Of a stretch of 64,000 nt of DNA, positions 12,107 through 24,267 are shown in pieces. The stretch's first letter is position 1; the number at the start of each line of letters is the position of its first letter. The position numbers and the translations under genes are program-made. Origin of the DNA: Albifimbria verrucaria (taxonomy: Eukaryota; Ascomycota; Sordariomycetes; Hypocreales; Stachybotryaceae); the NCBI GenBank assembly GCA_020081605.1, contig JAHREC010000055.1:124001-188000 (forward strand), in the 5' to 3' direction. The notes under the pieces are model-generated. The model was given only the letters and a program-made list of their open reading frames with translations, was not told where the DNA came from and searched no databases.

Positions 12107-13177
12107 GATGGCGACCTGGTGCTTTGGTTCGAACGTCACATCAAGGTTAGGGCAGAGATTTTTTTCGGAAAGCCAGTGGCAAGAACATTGAGGTTTTATA
12201 TTGATCTCCACCGCAGTGGCACCCCGCGTTGTTAGCGAAGTAGGATGCGGTCAAGCAGTTAAGATCTATCCGAGTTGCTTGCCTAAACGAAGTCCTTGGA
12301 ATGATACAGTGTTGTACACAGTATATGCTAGGCCTGTTTTCTCGGTATGAGGGCCCCCGATACACAACATCTGAGCTAGGCGTCTGTATTCACCGGAGAT
12401 ACCGGGAGGCATCTCTTCTTCCATGGTGTTCTGAAGATCTTACCTGTTTCGAGCCAAGTTTGAAGACGTGAAGTCTTTGGTCGATGACGCTTGTGACCTA
12501 TGTGGTGCAGGCTTGCATGCATAGACTCGAAGCCATGGGTCCGGAGAGCTGAATCTTCATGAGACACTATATGCTGGGCAACTAACGTTAGCCATTTTAC
12601 AAAACCACCACCCCCGGTAGACAAGAACGATCCAATATCTCGACCCCACATTCAGTGTAGTGCATCAAAAAGGCTGTTCTCTTTCATCAGGATCATCACA
12701 GCACCAAACAATCACCGATACAATGGTTAAAACAAATAAAACATGTAGAATGACTTTAATTATACCGTATATTCCGGTGATGTATGAAATCATTATTCTA
12801 GGATAGGCCTTGATTAAAGTAAATTACTCGTCCAAAACCTTAACTATGCATCTACTGAAATGTAACCACACCATGGGCTGTCGCATCGTGAAATGGTCAG
12901 TTGTCCGATGTGTAAATATGCTCGTCCCTACTTGGCCATTAAAACGCGCACGAACCAGGGGTTATCCACAATCCCACCGATGGTCACCATGCAAGGTGGG
13001 CTTCCATCCTGTGGAACCACCATTAGCCTGGGTTGAGACGATAACGCCTGGTTCAACATGATATCACAAACGGTGTGGACTACTGTCCATAGTCGGATTC
13101 ATGTCTCAGTATTTGAAGATGCCTACGGCAGTTCTTTCATTCCCCTAATCACATGTTCTTCAGTTCTCACTTGAAAG
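12107..13177. promoter_or_regulatory. Shared divergent intergenic region of P450 and terpene cyclase
   Basis: A 1.07-kb interval between two divergently transcribed biosynthetic genes, and so the likely location of both promoters. A 91-codon minus frame (12376-12651) has no recognisable content. I could not pick a specific operator. Confidence 0.4.
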
Positions 13178-14513
13178 ATGAGTGGCCAAGCGATCAATCT
13201 CCCAGAGCTCGAAACCAGCTGGAGGTGGCCTCGACTCGTGAGCCCGTACCTCGTTGAGGTAGAACAAGAATGCTTGAAATGGTCTGCAAGCTTCACGGCG
13301 TTTGACCGTGAGACACAGAATCTCGTTCACGAAAAGGGCAAGCTCAGTCAGTTAACCCACACTGCCGTATCCGTACCCAATAGTATCTTATCCCAGGCTG
13401 ACTTTTGGAATAATAAAGATCTTCTTTCCGGAATGTGCTATGCAAGAATGACACGTGGTAAGATATGCTTCTCTTAATACATTGTCAATCGTTAGTGAGT
13501 AGTATTTAAATGTTTCTTGTGCAGAGCAGGTCAGGTCTGGGTGTGACCTCATGCACCTCTTCTTTATGTTTGATGAATACTCGGACAAGGCATCACCTCA
13601 AGAAGTCTTGAGTCAAGCCCAGGTCATGATCGATGCTATGAGCAACCCAGATAAGCCAAGACCCAGTGACGAATGGATTGGCGGTGAAATCGCACGACAG
13701 TAAGTGTCCATGTTCACTCTCTGAAGCATGTCTTTGCAAGTGGGTATTGTCCAATACTGACCGTCTTCCAAGGTTTTGGTTAAGAATCCCCAAGACGGCT
13801 ACTGAGACCTTTCGAAGAAGATTCTGGACGACGTGGGTTAACTATGTTGACTCCGTCGTTGAACAAGCCGAGCATCGATCCCAGTCTCGTATTCTTCAGC
13901 TCGACGAATATCTTGTTGTAAGACGTCACACGTCTGGCGCACAAAGTACAATGGCTTTCTACGAGATGGATGGCAATATCCCTGATGACATCCGAGAGAA
14001 CCCAGTCATCTGCGAGTTGGAAATGTTGGCGGCGGACCTTATTTCTATAGCTAATGTAAGTTCTCGTCTTCTCGTCCTATCTTCCAGATAACACTGATTA
14101 TAACCATGAGTTTCTTACAAATTTTGCAGGATATTCTGTCCTACAACAAGGAGCAGTCTGTAGGTGATGACGAGCACAATATTGTGACCATTCTCAGGCA
14201 CCAGCACCAGCTCAGCATCCAGCATGCCATAAACATGGCTGGGGATTTGGCAGACGAGAAGATGAACAGGTTCTACGACCTGTACGAACGGGTCCCACGC
14301 TACATCGGCCCTGTCGATTTGGATGTGCAAAAGTTTGTCGATGGTATGGCCCAGTGTGTGAGCGGCGTGTTCCACTGGAGCTATGAGAGCCAGCGGTATT
14401 TTGGGAAGCGGGGTATGGACGTAAAGCGATCACGCACAGTGAAACTGCTACCCAAAGTCCACAATAATAGTGCATTGGGCCCAATCGCTGTAGACGACAT
14501 GTTGATAGTGTAA
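13178..14513 (+). CDS. Class I terpene (sesquiterpene-type) cyclase
   Basis: Exons 13178-13346, 13419-13457, 13525-13699, 13773-14055 and 14130-14513 give exactly 350 codons (349 residues). The first metal motif is FDEYSD (Asp86-Asp90). The second is the NSE triad NDILSYNKE (Asn222, Ser226, Glu230). A terminal Arg-Tyr pair occurs in SQRYF. These bind the Mg2+/diphosphate that triggers cyclisation, normally of farnesyl diphosphate in proteins of this size. There is no transit or signal peptide, so it should be cytosolic. All introns are GT-AG with good frames and no corrections are needed. Product and exact substrate cannot be read from sequence. It is paired with the divergent P450. Confidence 0.93.
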
Positions 14514-14685
14514 ACCATACAGTATGGGACACCAGTAAAGTAAAAATAATGCGACGGCAAATAGTTAAACAATCAAATAGGTAAACACCAAATAATCGAA
14601 TACTTTGCGTATATACGACATTCAGATGCAGAAGAATATAAAAAAATTAAAAAAATGAAGATATTCATGGCAAAACCTCTGGATT

Positions 14686-15833
14686 TCATCCTAACCGTCC
14701 CTTGAGATTATTGCCAAACGTCCAGTCGTTTGACCCATCCCAATTGATGGACCATGCCATCATGCCTTTTAGCGCGCCCCTGTAATGATCCCAAACCTCC
14801 CCAACCAAGATCGGGCTCATGTAGCCGCTACCAGCAGCGCCAGGCTGCGCCGGAAGACCAGGCACTTGCTTGTCATAAGGAACGCGAATCATCGTGCCTT
14901 GAATCTCAAGACCTTGATTCAAGCAATCCGTCTGTGCGATAAACCCCTCCATGGTGCCAGCTGGATAGGAGTCACCCGCGCAACCGTACATCTGACCGTT
15001 GTAATACTGCATGTTGAGCCACCAGAGCCGTCCACTATCAAGATACCTCTTTATGATGGGCAGGTAAGAACCCCAGATGCCCTGGTATTGAGCGCTACCG
15101 CCTGTCACATATGCGGTTTCTGGTGCCATGGTCAAGCCAAAGTCAGAGGGCATCTCATCAAGGATGCCGTCGATGATGCGAATCAGGTTGGCTTGGGAAG
15201 TGGACAATTTGTTGATGTCGCCGCTGCTGACTAGGCCGGTCTCGAGGTCGATGTCGATCCCGTCGAAGTTGTAATGCTTCAGGATCGGCACGATGGTGGC
15301 CACGAACTTGTCGGCGATGGCGCTGGAGCTTAGATCGACGGCTGCGTTGGCTCCTCCAATGGACAAGAGAATTGTCATCCCTGCTTCTTTTGCCTGACAC
15401 ATCTCGGCCGGAGTGGAAATCTTCATGCCAGAATCATTTTGCCAAACTACCGTGCCATCGGCAAGAAGGTTGGGAAACGCAGCGGCGATAACATTGTAGC
15501 CATGATCGCGGATTTGATGGTCGTGGATTGGCGTCCATCCGAATGAGGGTGCGCACTCGACCCGTCCCAATTCTCCCAATATCCTTGCAGAACTTTACCT
15601 GCGGGTTTACCTTTGGTGGAACAAAGCCAAGGTTTTTTCGCTGATGTTGCTGCAAATTCTGTGGCAAGCGTTGTTGCTGGTGTTGTTGCTGGTGTTGTTG
15701 CAGGCGTTGTGGTAGGCGGCACGGCAGGCGCTGCGTTAAACTGCACTGTTGTCGTTATGACTTGACATTGCTCCGATGCAAGCGCTGCACCAAATAAAAC
15801 TGACAAGATGGTAGGTAAAAACATAGATTTCAT
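14686..15833 (-). CDS. GH18 endochitinase, secreted (one frameshift)
   Basis: Hydrolyses chitin with retention of configuration. A signal peptide spans residues 1-19, then comes a Thr/Pro/Ala repeat linker (PATTPATTPATT) and a GH18 barrel starting VLQGYWENWDG. The catalytic motif is FDGIDIDLE with the acid about Glu198. MAPETAYV, WWLNMQYYNGQMYG and WSINWDGSNDWTFG complete the barrel. It resembles the small fungal 33-kDa type chitinases. The frame shifts by one missing base within 15550-15556 (between WDGSS and SFGWTPI). Restored length is 383 codons. No carbohydrate-binding domain is seen. It is likely a chitin degrader together with the AA11 enzyme at 3.1-4.1 kb. Confidence 0.9.
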
Positions 15834-16545
15834 TGTCTAACCGTGTTGTGTGTGTAGTAACGGCTCAAAGAATAAAGAGATCGAGTTGCGGGTGCAGGGA
15901 TTCATCGAGCTTATACACAAGTGAGCATGGTTGACTCTTTGACTGACTATTTTCGTTAGGTCCGCTTGGGGAACCTTTGCGGTGAGACTCTGACAAGTTC
16001 GGTACTCAGACCCCTTTTCGTCGAGGGTAATGTAAGATAAAGTCAAGCCACAATGAAGTGATGTGAAATGCATCATTGTGCCCATGGTTTTCCACATCAG
16101 TAGTGCTAACGGTCCAAAAGTATGCATCGTATGTATCAGGGGCCGATTTGGGATACTGACACCAGAAGCTCCACTAGTCGTTTAAGCTGGAAACGATAGC
16201 CTCAATCGCTCAAGATAGGGCTCTATTCGAAATGAATACATAGTTTACGGGAATAGACGCTTATGATTCAATTTTGGGTCCTCTTCACGGATTCATAAAG
16301 ATCTTCTAACCAGATACCGGTACCAGTACCTACCCTGGATTTGCTGCCTCCTTCACACATAACTAGATGGGGAATACTGGCGAGTGACATGCCCAACACG
16401 GCAGGAGCAACTTTCAATTTCTGGAGAAACAAGTTCTATACTACTCAATGATTGCGCTGGCCGCTATTTGCAAGAAAAACTGATTTTCTTTCCTGACCCT
16501 CTGTGAGCCGTATAACCAGCTGAGAAATCACGGGCTAATTGTTTT
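15834..16545. other. Divergent intergenic region, no gene seen
   Basis: Upstream of the chitinase (minus) and of the unknown gene at 16546 (plus). A 96-codon minus frame at 15837-16127 has no recognisable content. Confidence 0.3.
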
Positions 16546-17607
16546 ATGTGTAGATCAAGAGCATCAGATAGATACATTGAGCAGGCGTTGGACGCTTACC
16601 TCGAGCAGCTTCGAGATAAAAACGGTACTGTTCAAAAATATGGAGACAAGAAGTCAAACGAAGGAGAGCACCTTCGCGAGACATTGAATGAAATCTGTAT
16701 CGAGGGACAGTGGGAAGAAATGAATACTGCCTTGGAAGATTTCATCGAGATGGATGACATACCTGGGCTTGTCAGGATCTTATTCGATAACTGCCTTGGA
16801 GCCTGGGCTGAGAAACAGATCATCTGTGTTGGGAGCCACTCTACGAAATTGCCAACGGCTTATCGTCCCGATTCCAATGGCCGTTTCCATGAATACTACC
16901 CACGACACAATGCCCTCTACTATGGATGCGCTTCAAAAACATATTCGCTAACAGAGCTTGTTGAGTTCTTTGTTTACAAGTTGTCTTCTCAAAAGGCGAC
17001 CGAATTCAAACAGCATTACTTCAATCTATTGAAAGAACAATTTCCACCAGAACGTGATTATGTCTTACTCAACTACACTACTCAGGAATACATAGTCAGC
17101 CAAGGGCTCTTTGGAAAAAGTCTGAGTCTCGGGATGCCAAGCCTTGGGGATGCCGCGCTAGTACGTACTTGTTGGTCACAAGGAGCTAAACCTACTTATG
17201 TAGATGGCGGATGGGCTTGCCATAAGTTCGCCATTATGTCTAAGAAAAGCTCAGCCCTGATTGTCCGGAATGGCTGGAAGGATGTCAGCGCAGAGGTAAA
17301 TAAAATTATATCTCGGGTAGTTAAAGACGATTTGAAAGGGCAAGTACGACTGCGTTCGTACTATGGTACAGATGATCGAAATATAGATCGAAGAACGTAT
17401 CGAGGAATGCATCAACAAATGACAATTGACCGTCTAAGAAGAGAAGAAGATACAAATAAATCATCAAATAGAAGTAATTGGGTTGCCGACGCTAGCACAC
17501 ACTCTCGTGCAACGTCGAAGCGAAATTCGGTAGACATCATACGATCCGGTAAGAAGGTAAGGTTCGCCGACGAAATAGAGAAGAAGAAAGAAAGCAATGT
17601 TCTATAG
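16546..17607 (+). CDS. Unknown protein with C-terminal PP1-docking-like motif
   Basis: Intact single-exon frame of 353 residues, not recognised. An N-terminal helical region (DRYIEQALDAYLEQL) and a central Tyr-rich globular part (RFHEYYPRHNALYYG) are followed by a basic, Ser/Arg-rich tail from about residue 275. The tail contains KKVRFADE at 336-343. Lys-Val-Arg-Phe fits the RVxF docking consensus for protein phosphatase 1 and is followed by acidic residues, as in many true sites. No signal peptide or membrane segment. A nuclear or cytosolic regulatory role is an inference from the tail only. Confidence 0.6.
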   Translation: MCRSRASDRYIEQALDAYLEQLRDKNGTVQKYGDKKSNEGEHLRETLNEICIEGQWEEMNTALEDFIEMDDIPGLVRILFDNCLGAWAEKQIICVGSHSTKLPTAYRPDSNGRFHEYYPRHNALYYGCASKTYSLTELVEFFVYKLSSQKATEFKQHYFNLLKEQFPPERDYVLLNYTTQEYIVSQGLFGKSLSLGMPSLGDAALVRTCWSQGAKPTYVDGGWACHKFAIMSKKSSALIVRNGWKDVSAEVNKIISRVVKDDLKGQVRLRSYYGTDDRNIDRRTYRGMHQQMTIDRLRREEDTNKSSNRSNWVADASTHSRATSKRNSVDIIRSGKKVRFADEIEKKKESNVL

Positions 17608-18524
17608 GATTTTCTTGTTGGATGCGAACAAGCGTTCTGTAATCATGTTGGGCATTGAGGGAAAGCGCAGACTCGACGGTTGATATAAGCTACTCTATTA
17701 GTCTTATAATCTACAGTTGGAGAGTGCAGTGATTGAGGGTGTGGTACTGTCATAATTGCCGAAGAAATAAAAACCCGACTTGAACGACTTGGTAGTATGT
17801 ACAGTTCTGAACGTAAGCCTCCGACTTTCGCAGAAAGGGACGATGAAGATCCAAAATCCTAGATGGAGAAGGCCAGACTGTATGAATATGTGTCCTCATC
17901 CTTGCTCACATGAAATCAGAGAAGAAATCAACGATACGGACCTGAAACCGTGAGATTATGACTTGTGCTACACCAACATATGTATTCGGCAATCAGGCCT
18001 CCCGCTATAGTTTACACGCAGGTGACTAGGAAGCCAAAGCAAGGGATCCTCCATTAAGCCATGCCCCGCACATTAGTGGAACCATTTTTCCTTGGTTTGT
18101 TTATTGTTGTCAAATGAATGCAGAGTTGGCTCCAATTTCGTCATTGAGCTGTCCTTTTGACGCATGGTCTGGCCCACACGTGAGCAGTGCGTTGGTCGAG
18201 TCACCTTACTTACACGAACGAGGCTGTTATTGCGCATACACCCAGCACACCACTCCCTCATTATGCATCAAAGAACAGGCTGCGGCTGCTGTGTATCCAA
18301 CTTCGCATGTGCGCATGTCTTGGCAGTGTGTGTATCGACATCAATCGTTGCGCTAATGCAAAGATGAGGGGAGGGGGAGGCAACTATGAGAGTGGGCAGG
18401 AATACCTGATAAAATACAGCTCCCTCAATTTTCTGTGATAATATGCCATGGAAAATCTACTCTGGAGGTATTACTGCAATACAGGCTTCGCCATTTGTTT
18501 CTATTTTGCACTTATTTGGCCACC
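17608..18524. other. Spacer and upstream region of MpaB-type gene
   Basis: No gene seen. The open frame from 18435 starts with GTG; its first ATG is 18525. Confidence 0.3.
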
Positions 18525-19906
18525 ATGGCCGAGAAAATTGGAGAAGCTGGATATCGATATGCCAACTATCATTTCCAATGGACAAACTTACACATACCCA
18601 AAGACCAAATGCTACCTTTGCAATACGAGTACGATCAACTCGGTAGTTCCGTTGTTGAGAAACTGCAAAAAATCTCACAGAAGCAAAAACAGGACGGGTG
18701 CGAAGCTGCAAGCGACATGTACACGTTGCTCCGTGATCACCACAACGAGGACCCCGTGCTACAGACTTTTTGGGATGAGGTCCATACCGTACCCGCCTGG
18801 GTAGATTGGGACCAAGTGGCACGTGGACAAAAGTTCTTTTATCGGTATGCGTTGGCGAGTATCGTGGGTTTTGCCCTCCAAGGTTTCGTAGGCGAGAACA
18901 CAGCTTCGGCAAGCGTTGTGGAGATTCTTGTACGAACGGGCGGGTTCTCCATCAAGACTCTCCGCCGAAGACTTTTATCAACATTTCAGTTCATACTCCA
19001 AGTTTCAGAGTCCCTTGAGTCACTGCACGCTGGTGGTGCCGGGCATACCAGTGCCATTCGTGTTCGACTTCTTCATGCAGCAGTTCGCAATCGAATCATG
19101 AAACTTGCTGAGGCTAACCCAGAGTATTTTGATATCGAGAAGCTCGGGACTCCTGTCAACGCTCTTGACTCTATTCATTCGATCGCCACATTTTGCTGTA
19201 ACCACATGTGGCTCCAATTACCACAAATGGGTGTGAATCCTCGGGAGCAAGAGGTTACCGATTACATCGCCTTATATCGATACGTGGCATACTTACTGGG
19301 GACTCACCATAGTTACTTCGAGTCGACAGTAAAAGCTAAAGCCACTATGGAAAGCATGCTGGTCAATGAACTCCGGCTCACACCTACTTCTGAAATCGTT
19401 TGCCATAACTTTGTGGAGTTCTTGAAAGACCTGCCACCATTCAACATCTCCGTCGAGTTCATCGAGGCTGGAAGCCGCAAATTAAATGGCGACAGCTTCT
19501 GTGACGCACTCGGAATGGGCAAGCCTGGCTGGTACGCGTATACTTGCTTCCAGGGGCTTTGCTGGCTCCTTCGTGCATTAGCCTTCCTCCAGCAAAAGTC
19601 TAAGAAGTTGGATTCAAAAATAAGTACTTGGTTCCAGCAACAACTACATCACGTCATTATTTACAGCAAAGATGGCTTGTCCGGGGTTCAAGAATGCGCT
19701 TCAAATACATCCCACAGCGGGATAAGTACACAGGAAAGGAGAATGCGTCTTGGCATCCGGGCGAGTTGTACTTTTTCCAACGTCCAGTCGAGTTATTCTT
19801 CTTTGGCTTTTTCATCTTGACTTGTCTCTCAGTCCCCGGTTTATTATGGATATTGTGGCAAATCCGCGGACTCCTACCCAGAAGCATTGCTCAATGTGTA
19901 CTGTAG
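18525..19906 (+). CDS. MpaB/Lcp-type (DUF2236) oxygenase, one frameshift
   Basis: Family members are heme proteins that cleave polyprenyl chains, including the ER-bound MpaB of mycophenolic acid synthesis. ATG 18525 sits in a good context (CCACCATGG). The family core is VPAWVDWDQVARGQKFFYRY, RTGGFSIKTLRRRL, GGAGHTSAIRVRLLHAAVR. A C-terminal hydrophobic segment (FFFGFFILTCLSVPGLLWIL) would anchor it in a membrane. The frame shifts at G4 19683-19686, where adding one G joins KDGLSG to SRMRFKYIPQRDKY. Restored length is 461 codons. It may belong functionally with the terpene cyclase/P450 pair 4-8 kb away, but chitinase and unknown genes intervene. Confidence 0.8.
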
Positions 19907-19924
19907 CTTTGAATCCACAACGGT

Positions 19925-20350
19925 TCGATGGTAGATAGAGAACTACATAGTAAGAAGCTATTGAATTGCAACCAACAATACAAGTAACATTGAGACAGCT
20001 AGCCCATTCAAATGCACGATGAAACAAGTGAAAGGCTATCGTTGCCTGGTGGCCGACACGACTTTCCCATGCAAGGACGACAGGTAAGTTCACGAAGGAT
20101 CCGCAAAATAGGCTAATAATAGTCGCAGATCGCCAAAGAAAGTAGCCTCCACCCCATTGTAAAGCCAGAATGGACACTGCAACAGCAGAAGTGAATAGCA
20201 GGAAACCAACGAGATCATCCAGTTTCGTGATTGTGTTCCAAGTAGACTGTGAGTTGTCCGTGGCCCCGCCGTAGTTGGCAATAGGAACAGCCAAGATGAA
20301 CCCTGCAATGAGAATTCCGCAAGGTATATTGATGTAAAAGCATGCGATTC
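19925..20350 (-). pseudogene. Remnant of a DHA2-type MFS transporter
   Basis: The minus strand reads CFYINIPCGILIAGFILAVP, then KLDDLVGFLLFTSAVAVSIL, ALQWGGGYFLWRSATIISLF and a VGHQATIAF segment ending ASYYVVLYLP. This is the mid-protein region (helices 6-9) of 14-helix drug/toxin efflux pumps. Nothing before or after matches the rest of a 500-residue transporter, and the frame runs on into the 3' end of the MpaB-type gene. I read it as a truncated relic. Confidence 0.6.
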
Positions 20351-20643
20351 GAGATTGACCTACAGGATGCGATGAGGTATGATGAGACCGAATTACAAGA
20401 TCTACTCTAAACAGACGGCGAGATCAATACCGCGGTATTTCACAGAAAAATGAATGAACGACTGTGGAAGGGGAGCAACGAAAGTCATGAGTATCGGAGA
20501 GACCAACCACGACGTACATCGTGGCATACGGAAAGGAAAATATTCTTGAATGCCACCCTTCAGTCCCTTTGGATTTGTTTATTACTGCATGAAAATTATA
20601 GATCGAAATGATATCGGCCTGTACTTACCATGGAAGATCGCAC

Positions 20644-22090
20644 TCATGATGCATATACCATTCCATCCTTTGGCATCTTTCCAGTCACTAGATACCAATC
20701 TATTGCCTCCCTCATCTCACTTTTCAAAAGGTCATGGCTCGTGTGGCTGACTCCATCTCTAAAAATGCTCACGGCGCGAGGTATCTGCGATCTCAACCCC
20801 TCCGCCCATGCGATACTAAATGTCGGGTCATAAATTGCGTGTGACAATAAAATTGGAGGCGCTTCATCGCTTCGGATAGTGTAGCCTTGGCTGGCCTTCT
20901 AATGACTGGGCTGGCCAACCTATGCAGCGGCTCTGGTAGAAGAAACTTTTCGAAGCACCAGCAGTCCATGGCACAAACGGCTTCAATGCTAGCAGACGTC
21001 GCGTGTAGTCTGAGAATGAGGAAGAATGACGCCCCCAGTCTTGACATCTTGTCGCCAGTTGAGCATAAAGAGAGACACTGGATCCTGAAGAAGTCTCTGT
21101 TGTCGCAAGTTGTGACGACAGACCTAGTGGCGTCTCCCTCCATGGCTTCTTTGAGGGCCAGTTTCAAAGCAAACCAATCTTCTCCATCCACACCTCTGAA
21201 AGATTCAAGAAATTTCTGCAGGTTATATCGAATGTCTTCTCCTGTAACGGTTGGCTGACAACGTCCATCACAGTTCAAGGCTGGTAGCGGCATCACGTCA
21301 GTGCGATTCAGCAGCTTGCCAATGACATTCGCGGGCGTTTCTCCATCAAGATCACATGTAACGATCTCACTGCACCAACGAAAGAACAGTCTCAGAGCTT
21401 GCTCGTAGGCGACAGACTCCGTGATTGCCATGGAAATGTCGGACTGGGAACGATCCATTACTCCCTCCAAAGCCATGCGACCCACCTGTTCAGGGAAAGA
21501 GAAAGGTACTGCGAGCCGATGAGTGAGCCGTAGGACTTGCCGAAGTAATTGAACCTTTCGGCACCGAGAGCCAGTCGAACGATTTCGAAATCTTTAGCCA
21601 CATGTAAGGAGCTCATATGATAAAGTAGGTCGCCGGTGAGATTAGCACAACTCTGACCAAGCCGACGATTATAGTCGACAAGAGCGTCAAAGTCCTGGCT
21701 GGTGTTGACCAAGGTCTTGACGCGCTCGTTGAAGATATGGGGATCACACTTAACGGGTGAGCTATAACCGACACCTCGAGGATCAATGCCAATAACGTCG
21801 TATGTTTCCCATACTTCTGGCGCAAGAGCCACAAGATATGGGCCATGGAGGGCATGGTGGGCTGCTGGAACACCCGGCCCATGAGGATTGTAGAACAGAG
21901 ACCCGTGGGAGGTTCCTCCTTCAGGTCTTCGACGTCCCACAAACAGGCTGATTGTTCCATCACCTTCTGCCTCGATGGAGTTTCCAGCCTTATAGTTGAG
22001 CGGCACATCGATTTTGCCGCATTCTACACCTGGAATGATAGTCTCAGGACACGGCTCCCATGTAATTCGGGGCGACGGAACGATCGACGT
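20644..22090 (-). CDS. TAP-like alpha/beta hydrolase (serine peptidase S33 type), frameshifted
   Basis: Resembles fungal tripeptidyl-aminopeptidase-like hydrolases. In order: WEPCPET and GVECGKIDVPLNY (N-terminal, reached only by extending upstream of 22006), GSLFYNPHGPG oxyanion region, YDVIGIDPRGVGYSS, nucleophile elbow FGKSYGS, then the C-terminal TAP-type domain with AIYDPTF (candidate Asp) and GVSHTSHD (candidate His). Frames break at 21493-21498, where one added base gives LFPEQVGRMALEGV, and again near 20885-20905 before RSDEAPPILLSH. The start codon is unresolved: the frame above 22090 meets a stop, so a 5' exon or another lost base is likely. Whether it is secreted cannot be judged. 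Confidence 0.75.
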
Positions 22091-23110
22091 GTAGCTCGTG
22101 AGCTCCGAAGCCCTGGGTCAGCGAAGCCCAAAGCAACGGGGTTGCGGTGCTTCGGTAAATGTGTACCATGCCCGTAACAGTGAATGTATGTTGTAAATAT
22201 GACCTGAAACCAGTTGTCAGGGGTTTAGAGGGACACTCTCCGCTAGTAACCACGACTGCTCAAGGGTTGAGTGGCCTTAAGTGCCCCTCCCACTGCACTA
22301 GAAGCCTTCCATTAGTCGTTGGGGACATCGGTCGAAACACGCAGTTTTCAGAGTGCTAAATAAGTTGAGGGGAGGGAGGGAAAACAAAAGAGAGATAAAG
22401 AAAACTAAAAAAATAATTAAAAAAACCCTCAGGTTAGTTAGGTAGGTAAAGCCGTGATTATCTTACAAGTGTGCTGGCAGGTTAGCCGCAAGCAGAAAAG
22501 ATCCTTCAACGACGATGTTCCAAGGACCTACTGACAATAACAAATTGGACCATTCCAAACCGAATATCATATAATCGAAACCCCGGTACCGCCGTCTACC
22601 TCAAGAACAAAATCATCCACCTGATCATATGCATTACAGTACTGTATTTTCCAGCACGAAATCGTCCGAACACGCCCGCCGACCCCTTCGAAATGACCCG
22701 GGCTATGTAGAGCTTCCATCGGTGGCTCACACCACGATGTGGGGGAACGGCCGGGGTTTAGGACATTAGTGTACTAGGTGGAAAATGTGTATTCGGGGCC
22801 AATAACTATTGGGGTAAATAATTGTAGCTGCTTGGGACCTCCTGGCCACATCATGGTAGCGTCGCAGATGGTAACCATGCCATGCACGATGACAGACAAA
22901 TCAATGACAATTCTACATACGACTTGAACACTCTAACTTCTTTCGATTCTCCGCATTTACATTATACCGTACGCTACCCCATTGAAGAAAACAATAAGAT
23001 GAACTTTTAAAAAAATTAAGAATCAGAAAGTAGGAATAATAATAATGACGATGGACAACTGATGCACTTTCCTGGTTCCTACTTTGATATAGTTATAGTT
23101 CAACCCTTCG
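22091..23110. other. Spacer, no gene seen
   Basis: About 1 kb. Contains an A-rich block (22376-22430) and adjacent TACAGTA/TACTGTA at 22635-22645. A possible 5' exon of the TAP-like gene may lie at 22091-22250. Confidence 0.3.
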
Positions 23111-23864
23111 TTAGCCAGCTACGGCTCTCAACCTCACTTTGCCCGGAGGAATGTTAAGTCCAATCCCATCAAGATGCTCCATGCCTTTTAGGTAGGCATT
23201 CTCACCAGTTCCACCTGCGTAAATAGTGGAGCAATTGCCATGCCCACAGACCTGCAAGGCCGGGATCTCCTCCCCCATCGAGCTGAGACAAGGCACGATG
23301 CATCTGCACCGGATGATCTGTTGTTCGAAGCATTGGCCATGTCGAACTCTAGCCATGTGGCAGCATATTGCTCTATTGCTGTCACCGGTACCTCATCTCC
23401 CACCGCACATGCGCAACCTCCTTGCGTATCGGCATCGATAACGAGAAAACGATGGTTGTCTCCTGCAGGTAGCGGAAAGCTCAATACCTCATTGCCTTTC
23501 CAAAACCCGTTTACCTTTCCATCAGGGCCAATCTTGAGCCAACATACGCATCGCTGATCTTGTCCAGCACCGTTTACAAATTCGATCAAGTGGTCGTAAA
23601 ACTCTGCAATCTCTTCATCCACGAGCATCATATTACAGCCGTATTTACCTGGCACTCCAACGTTCCCCTTGTATAGAATGTCGGCAACCGTGGCACGCTT
23701 TGAGGTCATGAGTCCACAGAATGGAAGAGTCGATGCCGCATGTCTGCGGGTCCCCGACCTATTGGCGTGGAGTACGACAGTAGCTTTGGCTTGGGGAGGG
23801 TGACGTGGATTGCAAACAGTGCCACAAAACTAGAAGCTGTGACTAACCATGGAATATAACGCAT
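23111..23864 (-). CDS. Asp f 4-like secreted protein (two frameshifts)
   Basis: Secreted cell-wall-associated family related to the Aspergillus antigen Asp f 4; its biochemical role is unclear. ATG 23864 begins a hydrophobic signal peptide (MRYIPWLVTASSFVALFA). One missing base at 23810-23811 separates it from the basic, Pro-rich mature start (NPRHPPQAKATVV). The core has DILYKGNVG, CWLKIGPDGKVNGFW, DADTQGGCA, GADASCLVS. After a second missing base near 23318 come ALQVCGHGNCSTI and the ending GIGLNIPPGKVRLRAVAG. Conserved Cys residues occur in pairs. Restored length is 252 codons. It has no neighbour of obviously linked function. Confidence 0.8.
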
Positions 23865-24267
23865 GCTGGTTAATAAGACACGCTATGGTCAGTCGACCGG
23901 CCATGGAATCAAGAGAAGAAGCGACTAAGGTTATATGTTAGAGTCATTTTCACTTGATCATTCAAAATTGTTGGAGAGGTGATTACTTTCTTTTCCTTTT
24001 TGCTGTTGTGATTCTTTCCATATTTTCTTTCAATTTTTTTTTATTTATTTCTTCAAAATAGACACAAGCCATGACTATTTTGAGCAGGCCCAAAGGAACG
24101 GCCAGAATGTGGGCCTACCACAGCTGGTGCTACGATGTTGTGGAGGCACTGCCCCATGCCGGCCCGACGCCTGTTTAGCGGCATGTGCTCCAATTAACAG
24201 GAATTACAGAGTACCAATATCACATTCTAAAAACTGCCCGTGCTCACACTACCGAGATCCACGTAAC
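23865..24267. other. Spacer, no gene seen
   Basis: Upstream region of the Asp f 4-like gene, with a long T/C-rich tract at 23985-24055. Confidence 0.3.

Noticed and set aside
12376..12651. 91-codon minus frame between P450 and terpene cyclase
   Set aside because: No motif or homology seen; it lies in the shared promoter region.
20887..21258. 123-codon plus-strand frame
   Set aside because: Antisense shadow of the TAP-like hydrolase.
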